From Herbidospora galbida (GTDB lineage: Bacteria; Actinomycetota; Actinomycetes; Streptosporangiales; Streptosporangiaceae): a DNA stretch of 64,000 bases. Position 1 is the stretch's first letter. The number at the start of each line of letters is the position of its first letter. A program made the position numbers and the translations under genes. Positions 16,253 through 24,540 of this stretch are shown here, in pieces. Below the pieces are notes generated by a model, which did no database searches, was not told where the DNA came from, and saw only the letters and a program-made list of their open reading frames with translations. The stretch lies in assembly GCF_005233835.1 (NCBI RefSeq), contig NZ_SZQA01000024.1:1-64000 (forward strand), given 5' to 3'.

Positions 16253-16981
16253 ATGATCGTCGTGGCCCACGTCAGCGACACCCACATCGACGGCGGTCCC
16301 CGCGCCGGCGAACGGACCGAACGGGTCATGCGCCACGTCGACGGCCTCGCGGTCGACGCCGTGATCGTGACCGGCGACATCGCCGACAACGGCGCGCCGG
16401 CCGAATACGAGATCGCCCGCAAGCTCCTGACGACCCGGCACCCGACGCTCATCTGCCCCGGCAACCACGACTCGCGAGGCCCGTTCCGCGAGGTGCTGCT
16501 CGGCTCCTCCGGCTCAGAACCGGTCGATCAGGTGCTGTCGGTCGGATCGTTCAGCATCGTCCTGGTCGATTCGAGCATCCCGGGCCGCGCCGAGGGCCGC
16601 CTGGAGGCCTCGACCTTGGCGTGGCTCGACGAGACGCTCTCGGGCCTGCCCGGCAAGGCGTTCGTGGGCATGCACCACCAGGCGTCGTCGCTGCACAGCC
16701 CCTATGTCGACGGGATCGGGCTACGGAACCCGGGCGACCTGGCCGAGGTGCTGGGACGGCACTCCAACGTGGTGGCGGTGCTCTCGGGCCACGCCCACAC
16801 GGCGGCCGCCACGACGTTCGCCGGGCTGCCGCTGCTGGTCGGACCGGGGGTGGTCAGCACGGGGCTGACGCCGTACGAGAGCGAGGCCCGGCCCCCGGTG
16901 TCGCTGGAACAGCCGCCGGGGTTCGCGCTGCACGTGTTCGACGGGGAGCACCTGGTCACCCACTATCGGGTGGTTCCGTGA
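16253..16981 (+). CDS. Metallophosphoesterase, class III cyclic-nucleotide phosphodiesterase-like
   Basis: A 242-residue calcineurin-fold enzyme with the full dinuclear metal site: D9-x-H11 (VSDTHID), D42 (TGDIADN), N71-H72 (PGNHD), His in GMHHQ and GHAH. Order and length fit CpdA/Rv0805-like phosphodiesterases, but other phosphoester substrates are possible. AGGAGG-type RBS (TAGGAGGTCC) precedes ATG 16253. Its 3' end overlaps the convergent LuxR gene by 26 nt. Confidence 0.9.
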   Translation: MIVVAHVSDTHIDGGPRAGERTERVMRHVDGLAVDAVIVTGDIADNGAPAEYEIARKLLTTRHPTLICPGNHDSRGPFREVLLGSSGSEPVDQVLSVGSFSIVLVDSSIPGRAEGRLEASTLAWLDETLSGLPGKAFVGMHHQASSLHSPYVDGIGLRNPGDLAEVLGRHSNVVAVLSGHAHTAAATTFAGLPLLVGPGVVSTGLTPYESEARPPVSLEQPPGFALHVFDGEHLVTHYRVVP

Positions 16982-17693
16982 GCAGGCCGAGACGACGGGC
17001 CTTTCCAATGGCGGTGACCCGGTCATTCGCAGATAGTTTGCGATAGACGTTCTCTTTGTGCTTGACGACCGTTCTTTCTTTTATGCCCAGTCGGCTGCCG
17101 ATGGCGCGGGCGGTCAGTCCTTCGGCCAGGAGCACCAATACGGCCATCTCCCTCGGCGTGATGTCGGAATCGACGGTCCGCATCATCGCGGCGTGCACGT
17201 CGACCGTGTCGAGCAGCGACCGCGCCAGGGCGGCGTACTCCAGATCGGCCGACGCGTAGCCGACGCCCTCCCGGCTCATGATCACGCCTCGGAAGCGCCC
17301 CGGCTCCGACCGCAACGGCAACGCGATCTGCCGGTCGATCCCGATGGCCTCCTTGCCCGCCCAATAGGCCTCGCTGTCCCACCAGTCGTCGCTGGCGACA
17401 TCGTCCAAGGTCAGGGGCGTGCGGTCGGCGGTCTGCGCGTAGTGGCGCAGCAATGGGTGGACCCGCATGTGGGAGTGGATCAGCGCGTCGAGCGGGGCCT
17501 CGTGCAACCAGTCGGGAGCGCCGGTGAGCGCACGGCCCGTCCCCGCCTCCCAGTCGAGGTCGATGAGCACGGCCAGGTCTCCCGGCAGATCGGCGGTCAG
17601 CCGCTCCATGAGCAGAGGCCAGACCCGCACCGGCTCCCTCGCGGTCAGGATGTCCATGGCAAGATCGTGAATTCGTTTGGCCATTTCCCCCAT
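16956..17693 (-). CDS. LuxR-family transcriptional regulator with GAF-like N-terminal domain
   Basis: A 245-residue protein from ATG 17693 (MGEMAKRIHDL) or 17684. N-terminal roughly 170 residues look like an autoinducer/GAF-type sensory domain; C-terminal LuxR HTH is ITPREMAVLVLLAEGLTARAIGSRLGIKERTVVKHKENVYRKLSANDRVTAIGKARRLGLL. No receiver domain, so it is not a response regulator. It is divergent from the secreted protease gene 61 bp away and may control it (inference). Confidence 0.88.
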   Translation of the reverse strand: MGEMAKRIHDLAMDILTAREPVRVWPLLMERLTADLPGDLAVLIDLDWEAGTGRALTGAPDWLHEAPLDALIHSHMRVHPLLRHYAQTADRTPLTLDDVASDDWWDSEAYWAGKEAIGIDRQIALPLRSEPGRFRGVIMSREGVGYASADLEYAALARSLLDTVDVHAAMMRTVDSDITPREMAVLVLLAEGLTARAIGSRLGIKERTVVKHKENVYRKLSANDRVTAIGKARRLGLLTEPPDSG

Positions 17694-17717
17694 ACCTGAA
17701 TGGTGAACTACGAAGTT

Positions 17718-17735
17718 CTCCGTATTCTCCGAATC
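17718..17735. repeat. Short direct repeat in the luxR/protease divergent promoter
   Basis: GTTCTCCGTATTCTCCGA contains TTCTCCG twice with a 9-bp period, in the 61-bp gap between the divergent genes. A possible binding site; weak evidence. Confidence 0.25.
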
Positions 17736-17754
17736 CGGAAAACCACCGCACGGT

Positions 17755-18975
17755 ATGGCCATGAGCAGAAAACTCCTCCCCCTGGTCCTGGCCGCCACCA
17801 CCCTGTGGCTCCCCCAGGACGCCGGCGCCGACCCGGCCCGCCCACCCGGCCCCGACGGCCTGGCCGAGGTCATCAAGGCCATGTCCCGCGACCTGAACAT
17901 CGACGAGGCCACCGCGCGGCGCCGGCTCGTACAGGAAGAGGCCGCCGCGACCGCGGAAGCCGCTCTCGTGCCGGCCCTCGGCACCGCCTACGGCGGCTCG
18001 TGGTTCGACGCCCGCACCGGCAAGCTCGTCGTCAACATCACCGACCAGGCCAAGGCCGCGGTGGTGAGCGCACGGGGCGCCACCCCGAGGCTGCTCAAGA
18101 ACGGCTACAGCATGGCGCGGCTGACCGCCGTCAAGGCCAAGCTCGACAAGCTGGCCCTGACCTCCCCGTCGTCGGTCAAGGGCGTGCACTCCTGGTCGAT
18201 CGACCCCGTCGCCAACCGCGTCGTCGTCACCGAGCTCGCCGGAGACGAACGCGGCGCCCTCGCCGAGACCGCCCTCGCTTTGGGAGACGCGGTGCGCTTC
18301 GAGACCACCACCCAACCCGCCGTCTCCAGCGCCGACTACCTCGACGGCGGTGAAGGCATCAACTCCGGCAAGGACTGCTCGCTCGGCTTCAACGCGCGGC
18401 TGACCTACTCAGACCTGCCCGGCGTCAGCGACCCGGTGGTCCTCTCCGCCGGCCACTGCGCGAACCTGCCCACGGTCACCGGCTACGGCAACACCCGCAG
18501 CGACCAGCCGACCAGAACCTCCTATCCCCTCGGACGCTGGTGGCTCGTCAACCGCGACTACGACTGGGGCGTGATCGGTTCCCTCGACCTGCAGAGGTGG
18601 ATCCAGGGGCCGTACATCGCACTCCACACCCCCGACGACCGTTTCCTGCAGGTCCGGGGCACCCAGCAGCGACCCGAGGGCAGCTCGATCTGCAAGTCGG
18701 GCTTCATGACCAGAATCACCTGCGGCGTCATCGACAGACGCGGCCAGGCGGTCTGGATCTTCAACGCCGGACGCACCGTCTTCAACCTGACCGGCCACAC
18801 GGCGTGCAGCGACCCGGGCGACTCCGGCGGCCCGGTCTACACCGCCGACGGCCAGGCCCAGGGCATCATCAGCGCCAGCAGGGTCGGCTGCTCGGGGACC
18901 GGCGACAAATACGGCTGGTACGTCGAGATCAACCACATCCAGGGGGTCACCGGGGCGCGGGTGCTGACCCTGTGA
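17755..18975 (+). CDS. Secreted S1-family serine protease (alpha-lytic/streptogrisin type)
   Basis: A 406-residue pre-pro-enzyme. Signal peptide about residues 1-25 (RKLLPLVLAATTLWLPQDAGA), a pro-region of about 165 residues with the alpha-lytic-protease propeptide pattern (YGGSWFDARTGKLVVNITD), then the catalytic domain with H234 (LSAGHC), D270 (RDYDWGV) and S357 (GDSGGP). Cysteine pairs fit disulfides of the family. Exported extracellular peptidase; the propeptide acts as folding chaperone (family knowledge). Confidence 0.94.
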   Translation: MAMSRKLLPLVLAATTLWLPQDAGADPARPPGPDGLAEVIKAMSRDLNIDEATARRRLVQEEAAATAEAALVPALGTAYGGSWFDARTGKLVVNITDQAKAAVVSARGATPRLLKNGYSMARLTAVKAKLDKLALTSPSSVKGVHSWSIDPVANRVVVTELAGDERGALAETALALGDAVRFETTTQPAVSSADYLDGGEGINSGKDCSLGFNARLTYSDLPGVSDPVVLSAGHCANLPTVTGYGNTRSDQPTRTSYPLGRWWLVNRDYDWGVIGSLDLQRWIQGPYIALHTPDDRFLQVRGTQQRPEGSSICKSGFMTRITCGVIDRRGQAVWIFNAGRTVFNLTGHTACSDPGDSGGPVYTADGQAQGIISASRVGCSGTGDKYGWYVEINHIQGVTGARVLTL

Positions 18976-18982
18976 CGACCGG

Positions 18983-20344
18983 TCAGTGGCTGGCCATGTC
19001 GACGAAGCGGGAGTAGTGGCCCTGGAAGGCCACCGTGACCGTGGCGGTGGGGCCGTTTCGGTGCTTGGCCACGATCAGGTCGGCCTCACCGGCGCGGGGG
19101 GACTCGCGCTCGTAGGCGTCTTCGCGGTGGAGCAGGATGACCATGTCGGCGTCCTGCTCGATCGAGCCCGACTCACGAAGGTCGCTGACCTGCGGCCGCT
19201 TGTCGGTTCGCTGCTCGGGGCCACGGTTGAGCTGGGAGATCGCGATGACCGGGACTTCCAGCTCCTTCGCCAGCAGCTTCAGCGCACGTGACAGCTCCGA
19301 CACTTCCTGCTGGCGGCTCTCGGTCTTCTTCGGGGAGCTCATCAGCTGGAGGTAGTCGACGATCACGAACTTGAGGTCGTTGCGCTGCTTCAGCCGGCGG
19401 CACTTGGCCCGGATCTCCATCATCGACATGTTGGGGGAGTCGTCGATGAACAGCGGGGCCTGGGCGACCTCGCCCATGCGGCGGGCCATGCGGGTCCAGT
19501 CGTCGTCGTTCATCATGCCGGAGCGCATGGCGTGGAGGGCGACCCTGGCCTCGGCGGACAGCAGACGCATGGTGATCTCGTTGCGCGACATTTCCAGCGA
19601 GAAGATCGCGGTGGTCATGCCGTGCTTAATCGCCGCAGAACGGGCGAAATCTAGACCCAACGTCGACTTGCCGATGGCCGGGCGGGCCGCGACGACGATC
19701 ATCTGGCCCGGGTGGAGGCCGTTCGTCAGCGCGTCGAGGTCTTGGAAGCCCGTGGGGACGCCGACCATCTGGCCGCCCCGGCTGCCGATCGCCTCGATCT
19801 CGTCGAGGGCGCCCGGCATGATCTCGGAGAGCGGCAGATAGTCTTCGGACGTGCGGCGCTCGGTGACCTTGTAGATCTCGGCCTGGGCGCGGTCGACCAG
19901 GTCGTCGACCTCTTCGTTCTGGCCGCCGTAGCCGTAGGAGACGATGCGGGTGCCGGCCTCGATCAGGCGGCGGAGCACCGCCTGTTCGCGCACGATCTTC
20001 GCGTAGTAGCCCGCGTTGGCGGCGGTGGGGACGACGGCGGTCAGCGTGTGGAGATAGGCGCCGCCGCCCACGCGGCCGACCTCGCCGCGGCGCTGCAGGT
20101 CGTTGAAGACCGTGACGGCGTCGGCGGGTTCGCCCCGGCCGTAGAGGTCGGTGATGATCTCGTAGATGATCTGGTGGGCCGGTCGGTAGAAGTCGTCGGC
20201 GCGGAGGACCTCGACGACGTCGGCGATCGCGTCTTTGGAGAGGATCATGCCGCCGAGGACGGACTGCTCGGCTTCGATGTTGTGCGGCGGGGTCCGTTCG
20301 AAGGACGGCTCGGAAGGCCCTCCGGAGAAGTCGATGACGCTCAC
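18983..20344 (-). CDS. dnaB: Replicative DNA helicase
   Basis: A 453-residue hexameric helicase from GTG 20344 (GGGAGG just upstream). N-terminal DnaB domain (PPHNIEAEQSVLGGMILS), RecA-like core with Walker A ARPAIGKST, the conserved SLEMSRNEITMRLLS, FVIVDYLQLM and the C-terminal DLRESGSIEQDADMVILLHRE. There is no intein, unlike several actinobacterial dnaB genes. A DnaA-box-like cluster (20436-20575) lies upstream, and the dnaB and protease genes converge with 7 nt between stops. Confidence 0.97.
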   Translation of the reverse strand: MSVIDFSGGPSEPSFERTPPHNIEAEQSVLGGMILSKDAIADVVEVLRADDFYRPAHQIIYEIITDLYGRGEPADAVTVFNDLQRRGEVGRVGGGAYLHTLTAVVPTAANAGYYAKIVREQAVLRRLIEAGTRIVSYGYGGQNEEVDDLVDRAQAEIYKVTERRTSEDYLPLSEIMPGALDEIEAIGSRGGQMVGVPTGFQDLDALTNGLHPGQMIVVAARPAIGKSTLGLDFARSAAIKHGMTTAIFSLEMSRNEITMRLLSAEARVALHAMRSGMMNDDDWTRMARRMGEVAQAPLFIDDSPNMSMMEIRAKCRRLKQRNDLKFVIVDYLQLMSSPKKTESRQQEVSELSRALKLLAKELEVPVIAISQLNRGPEQRTDKRPQVSDLRESGSIEQDADMVILLHREDAYERESPRAGEADLIVAKHRNGPTATVTVAFQGHYSRFVDMASH

Positions 20345-20435
20345 TTGGCCCTCCCCCCTCGCTCGCACCCACCCCCAGTTGTAGATGACGCCTCCGACAG
20401 TTTCCCGCCACCTCACGCCATCAGCAACGTAGGCC

Positions 20436-20575
20436 TGTGGATAACCCTGTGGACAACCTGTGGACGACGGCCTCCAGGGTGTGGGCAGCTTGGGGATTAG
20501 CCTGTGTATAACCTTTCCACATGTCTGTGGATAACGCTCTGAGCTGCGGAGATGTTATCCACCCCCTGTGGATAG
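20436..20575. promoter_or_regulatory. Cluster of seven DnaA-box-like sites between dnaB and the MATE gene
   Basis: TGTGGATAA (20436 and 20526), TGTGGACAA (20448), TGTGGACGA (20459), TGTGTATAA (20503), TTATCCACC (20555) and TGTGGATAG (20567) occur in 140 bp of the divergent intergenic region. The density resembles the oriC sites in this same window. Likely DnaA binding region controlling dnaB and/or titrating DnaA (inference). Confidence 0.65.
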
Positions 20576-20597
20576 AAGTTTTTTCTGCACCGGCAGA

Positions 20598-21917
20598 ATG
20601 AGTTCCATGTCCCCCGACGATCGCGAGATCCTCCGGCTCGCCGTCCCCGCGTTCGCGGCGCTCGTCGCCGAGCCTCTCTTTCTGCTGGCCGACTACGCCA
20701 TCGTCGGGCGTCTGGGCACCGGTGCGCTCGGCGCGCTGAGTGTCGCGGGCACGATTCTGGCGACGATCGTCAACCTGTGCGTGTTCCTCGCCTATGGAAC
20801 CACCGCCGCCGTCGCGCGGCGCATCGGGGCGGGGGCGCGGCGGGAGGCCGTGCAGGGCGGGATGGACGGCCTGTGGCTGGCGGCGGCCATCGGGCTCGCC
20901 GTGGTCGTGGTCTGCTGGCCGCTGGCGCCCTGGCTGGTCGGCCTCGTGGGGGCCGAGCCGGGCATCGTCGACGACGCGGTGACCTATCTGCGCGTCAGTC
21001 TGCTCGGCGCTCCTGGGATGCTGCTCGTGCTCGCCGGTACGGGGGTGCTGCGCGGCCTCCAGGACACGCTGACTCCCCTAATCGTCTCCGTTGGCGGGTT
21101 CGCCCTGAACGCGGCGCTGAACGCCTGGTTCGTCCTGGGCCTCGACTGGGGGCTGGCCGGCTCCGCGTCCGGCACGGCCGCCGCGCAGACCCTCATGGCG
21201 GTGACCTATCTGGTCATGGTGGTCCGCGGCGCCCGGCGGGAGGGCGCGTCGCTGCGGCCCGACATCTCGGGCATCAAGGCCTCGGGCCTGGCCGGGGTCG
21301 CGATCCTCATCCGCACGCTCTGCCTGCGCGTCGTGCTCATCGTGGCCACCGTGATGGCGGCCCGGATGGGCACCGCCCAGGTGGCCGCGCACGGGATCAT
21401 GTTCCAGATCTGGACCCTGCTCGCCTTCGCCCTGGACGCCATCGCGATCGCCGGCCAGGCCATCATCGGCCGCCAGCTGGGGGCCGGCGCGCTGGCGGCC
21501 GCCCGGCGGGCGACCTGGCGGATGATCCTGTGGGGCATCGGCTCGGGCGTGGTCCTCGGCCTCGGGCTGCTGGCCGCCGGGCCGTTCGTCCCCGCCCTGT
21601 TCGACGCCGACGCCTCCGTCACGGCCGCGCTCGCGTCGATCGTCTGGATCGCGGCCGTGCTCCAGCCGGCGGCGGGCGTGGTCTTCGTCCTGGACGGCGT
21701 GCTGATCGGCGCCGGAGACCAGCGTTACCTGGCGTGGGCGGCGGTGGCCACCACGATCGCCTTCCTCCCCTTCGCCCTGGTGGCCGGCAGCCTGGCCGGG
21801 CTGTGGCTGGCCATCGGCGTCTGGGTGGCGGCCCGCCTGATCACCCTGGGCACCCGCGCCTACGGTTCGAAGTGGCTGGTCGCGGGCCCGACCGTGGCCA
21901 AACCGCCCGCCCCATGA
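20598..21917 (+). CDS. MATE-family efflux transporter (DinF-like)
   Basis: A 439-residue membrane protein with about twelve transmembrane helices. Features: LAVPAFAALVAEPLFLLADYAIVGRLGTGALGALSVAGTI at the N terminus, a long hydrophobic body, and the second-half pseudo-repeat (AAHGIMFQIWTLLAFALDAIAIAGQAIIG). Cation/drug antiport is the family role; substrate unknown. Start ATG 20598 or ATG 20607; no clear Shine-Dalgarno. A 59-bp internal piece (20873-20931) is duplicated exactly at 52229-52287. Confidence 0.93.
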   Translation: MSSMSPDDREILRLAVPAFAALVAEPLFLLADYAIVGRLGTGALGALSVAGTILATIVNLCVFLAYGTTAAVARRIGAGARREAVQGGMDGLWLAAAIGLAVVVVCWPLAPWLVGLVGAEPGIVDDAVTYLRVSLLGAPGMLLVLAGTGVLRGLQDTLTPLIVSVGGFALNAALNAWFVLGLDWGLAGSASGTAAAQTLMAVTYLVMVVRGARREGASLRPDISGIKASGLAGVAILIRTLCLRVVLIVATVMAARMGTAQVAAHGIMFQIWTLLAFALDAIAIAGQAIIGRQLGAGALAAARRATWRMILWGIGSGVVLGLGLLAAGPFVPALFDADASVTAALASIVWIAAVLQPAAGVVFVLDGVLIGAGDQRYLAWAAVATTIAFLPFALVAGSLAGLWLAIGVWVAARLITLGTRAYGSKWLVAGPTVAKPPAP

Positions 21918-21942
21918 CCACGGCCGAACAGCCACATGACAC

Positions 21943-21981
21943 AACGAAGCCCCCTCCGGCCGGGCCGGAAGGGGCTTGTCG
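21943..21981. terminator. Bidirectional terminator between the MATE gene and rplI
   Basis: AAGCCCCCTCCGGCC (21947-21961) and GGCCGGAAGGGGCTT (21963-21977) form a GC-rich stem between two convergent genes. Confidence 0.8.
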
Positions 21982-21992
21982 TGCAGGCCGGA

Positions 21993-22439
21993 CTAGCTGG
22001 CCAGGACCTCGATGTCGACCGGGGCGGCGACCTCGGGGTGCAGCTTGACGCTGACCCGGTGGGTGCCGGTGGTCTTGATCGCGTTGTCGATGACGATGCG
22101 ACGACGGTCGAGGGTCGGGCCGCCGGCCGCCTTGACGGCGTCGGCGATGTCGCCCGTGGTGATCGAGCCGAAGAGGCGGCCCGAAGCGCCGGCCTTGGTC
22201 TTCAGCTTGACCTTGAGGGCGCCGAGCTGGCCGGCGACCTCCTTGGCGGTGCCCAGGTCGCGGATCTCGCGGGCGTCGCGCGCCTTCTTGATCGAGGCGA
22301 TCTGGGTCTCGGCGCCGCGGGTCCACAGAATCGCGTACTGGCGCGGGATGAGGTAGTTGCGGCCGTAGCCGTTCTTGACCTCGACGATGTCGCCAGGGGC
22401 GCCGAGGCCGGAGACCTCAGTGGTCAGAATGAGCTTCAT
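21993..22439 (-). CDS. rplI: 50S ribosomal protein L9
   Basis: A 148-residue L9: MKLILTTEVSGLGAPGDIVEVKNGYGRNYLIPRQYAI at the N terminus (rRNA-binding domain), connecting helix, C-terminal domain with KLFGSIT-like GRLFGSITTGDIADAV. Last gene of the rpsF-ssb-rpsR-rplI operon, 18 nt after rpsR. Confidence 0.98.
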   Translation of the reverse strand: MKLILTTEVSGLGAPGDIVEVKNGYGRNYLIPRQYAILWTRGAETQIASIKKARDAREIRDLGTAKEVAGQLGALKVKLKTKAGASGRLFGSITTGDIADAVKAAGGPTLDRRRIVIDNAIKTTGTHRVSVKLHPEVAAPVDIEVLAS

Positions 22440-22457
22440 TTTCCCAAGGCTCCTTTC

Positions 22458-22694
22458 TTAGCGCGCGGTGGAGGTGTAGGGCAGCAGCGCCATTTCGCGA
22501 GCGTTCTTGATCGCGGTGGCGACGTCGCGCTGGTGCTGGGTGCAGTTTCCCGTCACCCGGCGGGCGCGGATCTTGCCGCGGTCGGAAATGAACTTCCGCA
22601 GCAGGCCCGTGTCCTTGTAGTCGACGTAGGAAATCTTGTCGTGGCAGAACAGGCAAACCTTCTTCTTGGGCTTGCGCAGTGCCGGCTTGGCCAT
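22458..22694 (-). CDS. rpsR: 30S ribosomal protein S18
   Basis: A 78-residue S18: [19 protein letters not shown] and [36 protein letters not shown]. It keeps the CxxC plus NCTQH cysteine, i.e. the zinc-binding (C+) form rather than the zinc-free paralogue induced by Zur in actinobacteria. Operon with ssb upstream. Confidence 0.98.
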   Translation of the reverse strand: MAKPALRKPKKKVCLFCHDKISYVDYKDTGLLRKFISDRGKIRARRVTGNCTQHQRDVATAIKNAREMALLPYTSTAR

Positions 22695-22754
22695 CGTGGT
22701 GCTCCTTTCAGAGCCCCGCGCGAGGCGGGAATGGTCGCTCGGTGTTTACATGGA

Positions 22755-23312
22755 TTAGAAAGGCGGTTCGTCGCTGTAGTCGCCGCCGAAGCCGCCGCCC
22801 TGCGGGCTGCCGCCGCCGAAGCCGCCACCACCGCTGTTGCCGCCGCCCTGGAAGCCGCCGCCTCCGGACGGGGCCGGGGACGCGGTGGCCCACGGGTCGT
22901 TGGCGGGGCCGCCGAAGCCGCCTCCGCCGCCTCCGCCGCCCTGACGGGCGGTCTTGTTGACCTTGGCGGTGGCGTTGCGCAGCGAGGGGCCGACTTCGTC
23001 GACCTCGACCTCGTAGACGGTGCGCTTCTCGCCTTCCTTGGTTTCGTACGACCGCTGGCGCAGCCGGCCCTGCACGATCACCCGCATGCCGCGCTGGAGG
23101 CTCTCGGCGACGTTCTCCGCCGCCTGACGCCAGACGTTGCAGGTGAGGAACAGGCCCTCGCCGTCTTTCCACTCGTTGGTCTGCTTGTCGAGGAACCGCG
23201 GAGTGGACGCGATGCGGAACCGGGCCACCGCCTGCCCCGTGGGCGTGAAGCGGAGCTCGGGGTCGTCGACAAGGTTGCCGACGATGGTGATTGTGGTGTC
23301 GCCTGCTGCCAT
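22755..23312 (-). CDS. ssb: Single-stranded DNA-binding protein
   Basis: A 185-residue SSB: OB fold ([31 protein letters not shown]...[31 protein letters not shown]), Gly-rich flexible linker with long poly-Gly runs (about residues 125-175), and the acidic tip DEPPF that recruits replication and repair proteins. Position between rpsF and rpsR is the standard arrangement. Confidence 0.98.
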   Translation of the reverse strand: MAAGDTTITIVGNLVDDPELRFTPTGQAVARFRIASTPRFLDKQTNEWKDGEGLFLTCNVWRQAAENVAESLQRGMRVIVQGRLRQRSYETKEGEKRTVYEVEVDEVGPSLRNATAKVNKTARQGGGGGGGGFGGPANDPWATASPAPSGGGGFQGGGNSGGGGFGGGSPQGGGFGGDYSDEPPF

Positions 23313-23380
23313 CGGTCGTAGCCTTTCGTATCCCGCCGACGTATTAGTCGCCCAGCGTAAAGCCAGGCTCCGACAAAACG

Positions 23381-23671
23381 TCAGTGAAGTTCGGGACGCA
23401 GCACCTTCGTACGAAGAATGCCCTCATTGAGGTTGAGCTGACGGTCCAGCTCCTTGACCGTGGCCGGCTCGGCCGAGAGGTCGACGACGGCGTAGATGCC
23501 TTCGGACTTCTTGTCGATGTCGTAGGACAGCCGGCGACGGCCCCAGACTTCGACCTTCTCCACGGTGCCACCGTCGTTGCGGACGACGGCGAGGAACTGG
23601 TCGAGTGAGGGCTGCACGGTGCGCTCATCGAGGGACGGGTCGAGGATGACCATCATCTCGTATCGACGCAT
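23381..23671 (-). CDS. rpsF: 30S ribosomal protein S6
   Basis: A 96-residue S6 starting [26 protein letters not shown], with [23 protein letters not shown]. First gene of the operon; AGGAGG 9 nt upstream of the start. An upstream TTGACA on the minus strand (23758-23753) is the only -35-like element seen, but no well-spaced -10 was found. Confidence 0.98.
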   Translation of the reverse strand: MRRYEMMVILDPSLDERTVQPSLDQFLAVVRNDGGTVEKVEVWGRRRLSYDIDKKSEGIYAVVDLSAEPATVKELDRQLNLNEGILRTKVLRPELH

Positions 23672-23804
23672 GCGGAATCCAACCTCCTCTGGACTCTGCG
23701 GCCACGACGCCTTGCCGTGACAGGAGGACGCGCGTCCTTAGCAGACGCAGCCTGTCAAGGCTACCAGGGCGGCGGTTGTGTCCGGGCCGGTCCGGGAATC
23801 AACG

Positions 23805-23861
23805 GTGGAAGCGAGAGGCGGACGGCCGAAGGCCGGTCGTGGCTCGCGTTCTGAATCTGCC
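23805..23861. repeat. Dispersed ~58-bp hairpin repeat, copy A (inverted relative to B and C)
   Basis: Contains GCGAGAGGCGGACGGCC-GAA-GGCCGGTCGTGGCTCGC and ends near AATCTGCC. It is the reverse complement of copies at 25315-25375 and 31146-31204 with few differences. It ends 28 nt before ATG 23889, so it forms part of that gene's leader. Confidence 0.7.
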
Positions 23862-23888
23862 TGAAAGACAGGAGAAGGGGTGGCGCTC

Positions 23889-24197
23889 ATGCCACACATC
23901 TTGGATCCCGTCGGGGGCCAGCCGCGAAAACTCACGCTCAACACCGACGGCCGGCCCCACCGGCTGCAGAACACCCTGTGTCTGTCGGTGTTCACGATCG
24001 GCGTCTTCGCCTTCATCTTCGGGTTCATCGTGGTGCTCCACGTGCCCGCGTCGTGGCTGGGCGCCATCGGCTTCTTCACTGGGTTGTTCTCCCAGTTCAT
24101 CTCGGTGACCACGCCCCAGCGGGTGTTCAACATCATGGGCATCGTCGGGTCGTTCGTCGGCGCCGGGCTGGGCATCGCCCACGGCGGATTCGTCTAG
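23889..24197 (+). CDS. Small membrane protein, three hydrophobic segments
   Basis: A 102-residue protein from ATG 23889 (GTG 23880 possible; AGGAGAAGGGG precedes both). Hydrophobic segments: LCLSVFTIGVFAFIFGFIVVLHV, WLGAIGFFTGLFSQFISV and IMGIVGSFVGAGLGIAHGG. The soluble N terminus (HILDPVGGQPRKLTLNTDGRPHRLQN) is Pro/Gly rich. No family recognised; a terminator follows. Confidence 0.7.
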   Translation: MPHILDPVGGQPRKLTLNTDGRPHRLQNTLCLSVFTIGVFAFIFGFIVVLHVPASWLGAIGFFTGLFSQFISVTTPQRVFNIMGIVGSFVGAGLGIAHGGFV

Positions 24198-24214
24198 ACA
24201 CCACGTACAGAGAG

Positions 24215-24243
24215 AAAGGCCGCAGCACGCGCTGCGGCCTTTT
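24215..24243. terminator. Terminator after the 23889 gene
   Basis: AAAGGCCGCAGC (24215-24226) pairs with GCTGCGGCCTTT (24231-24242), then T residues; it also terminates the convergent small gene at 24253. Confidence 0.85.
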
Positions 24244-24252
24244 CCATGGAAA

Positions 24253-24429
24253 TCACTTGCCGATATGCAGGTCAACGCCGAGAAGGACGAGGAACCACAG
24301 GAAGATCGAAAGAAGTGCCTCGGCGATGTCACGAAGAATGCCGGGCGTGAGGTAGTCGTAGACCCACGCCACATAAATGCCGACCAGGATGTAGATCAGC
24401 AGGATGAAACTCCCGACCCGGTAGCGCAT
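24253..24429 (-). CDS. Small membrane protein (58 residues)
   Basis: ATG 24429 with AAGGAG 8 nt upstream. Sequence MRYRVGSFILLIYILVGIYVAWVYDYLTPG... then ...ALLSIFLWFLVLLGVDLHIGK, two transmembrane helices joined by a short loop. Small proteins of this kind recur in actinobacteria; function unknown. Confidence 0.65.
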   Translation of the reverse strand: MRYRVGSFILLIYILVGIYVAWVYDYLTPGILRDIAEALLSIFLWFLVLLGVDLHIGK

Positions 24430-24503
24430 GTCATCTCCTTTTGTCGTGACGCGCGAGACGCAGGGCGCGTCAACCGCCATCGCGACTGCCCGGACGATCA
24501 CCT

Positions 24504-24533
24504 TTGAAACGCTCACGAAAAGCCCGTTAGGCT
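24504..24533 (+). promoter_or_regulatory. Promoter of the TIM-barrel gene, leaderless type
   Basis: TTGAAA (24504-24509), 18-bp spacer, TAGGCT (24528-24533), then 7 nt to ATG 24541. One of the best housekeeping promoters in the window and it decides the start codon. Confidence 0.7.
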
Positions 24534-24540
24534 CGTGTCC

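Noticed and set aside
23726-23737. GGACGCGCGTCC palindrome as an S6-S18 leader regulatory element
   Set aside because: The conserved features of the S6:S18 leader motif could not be identified; a chance GC palindrome is as likely.
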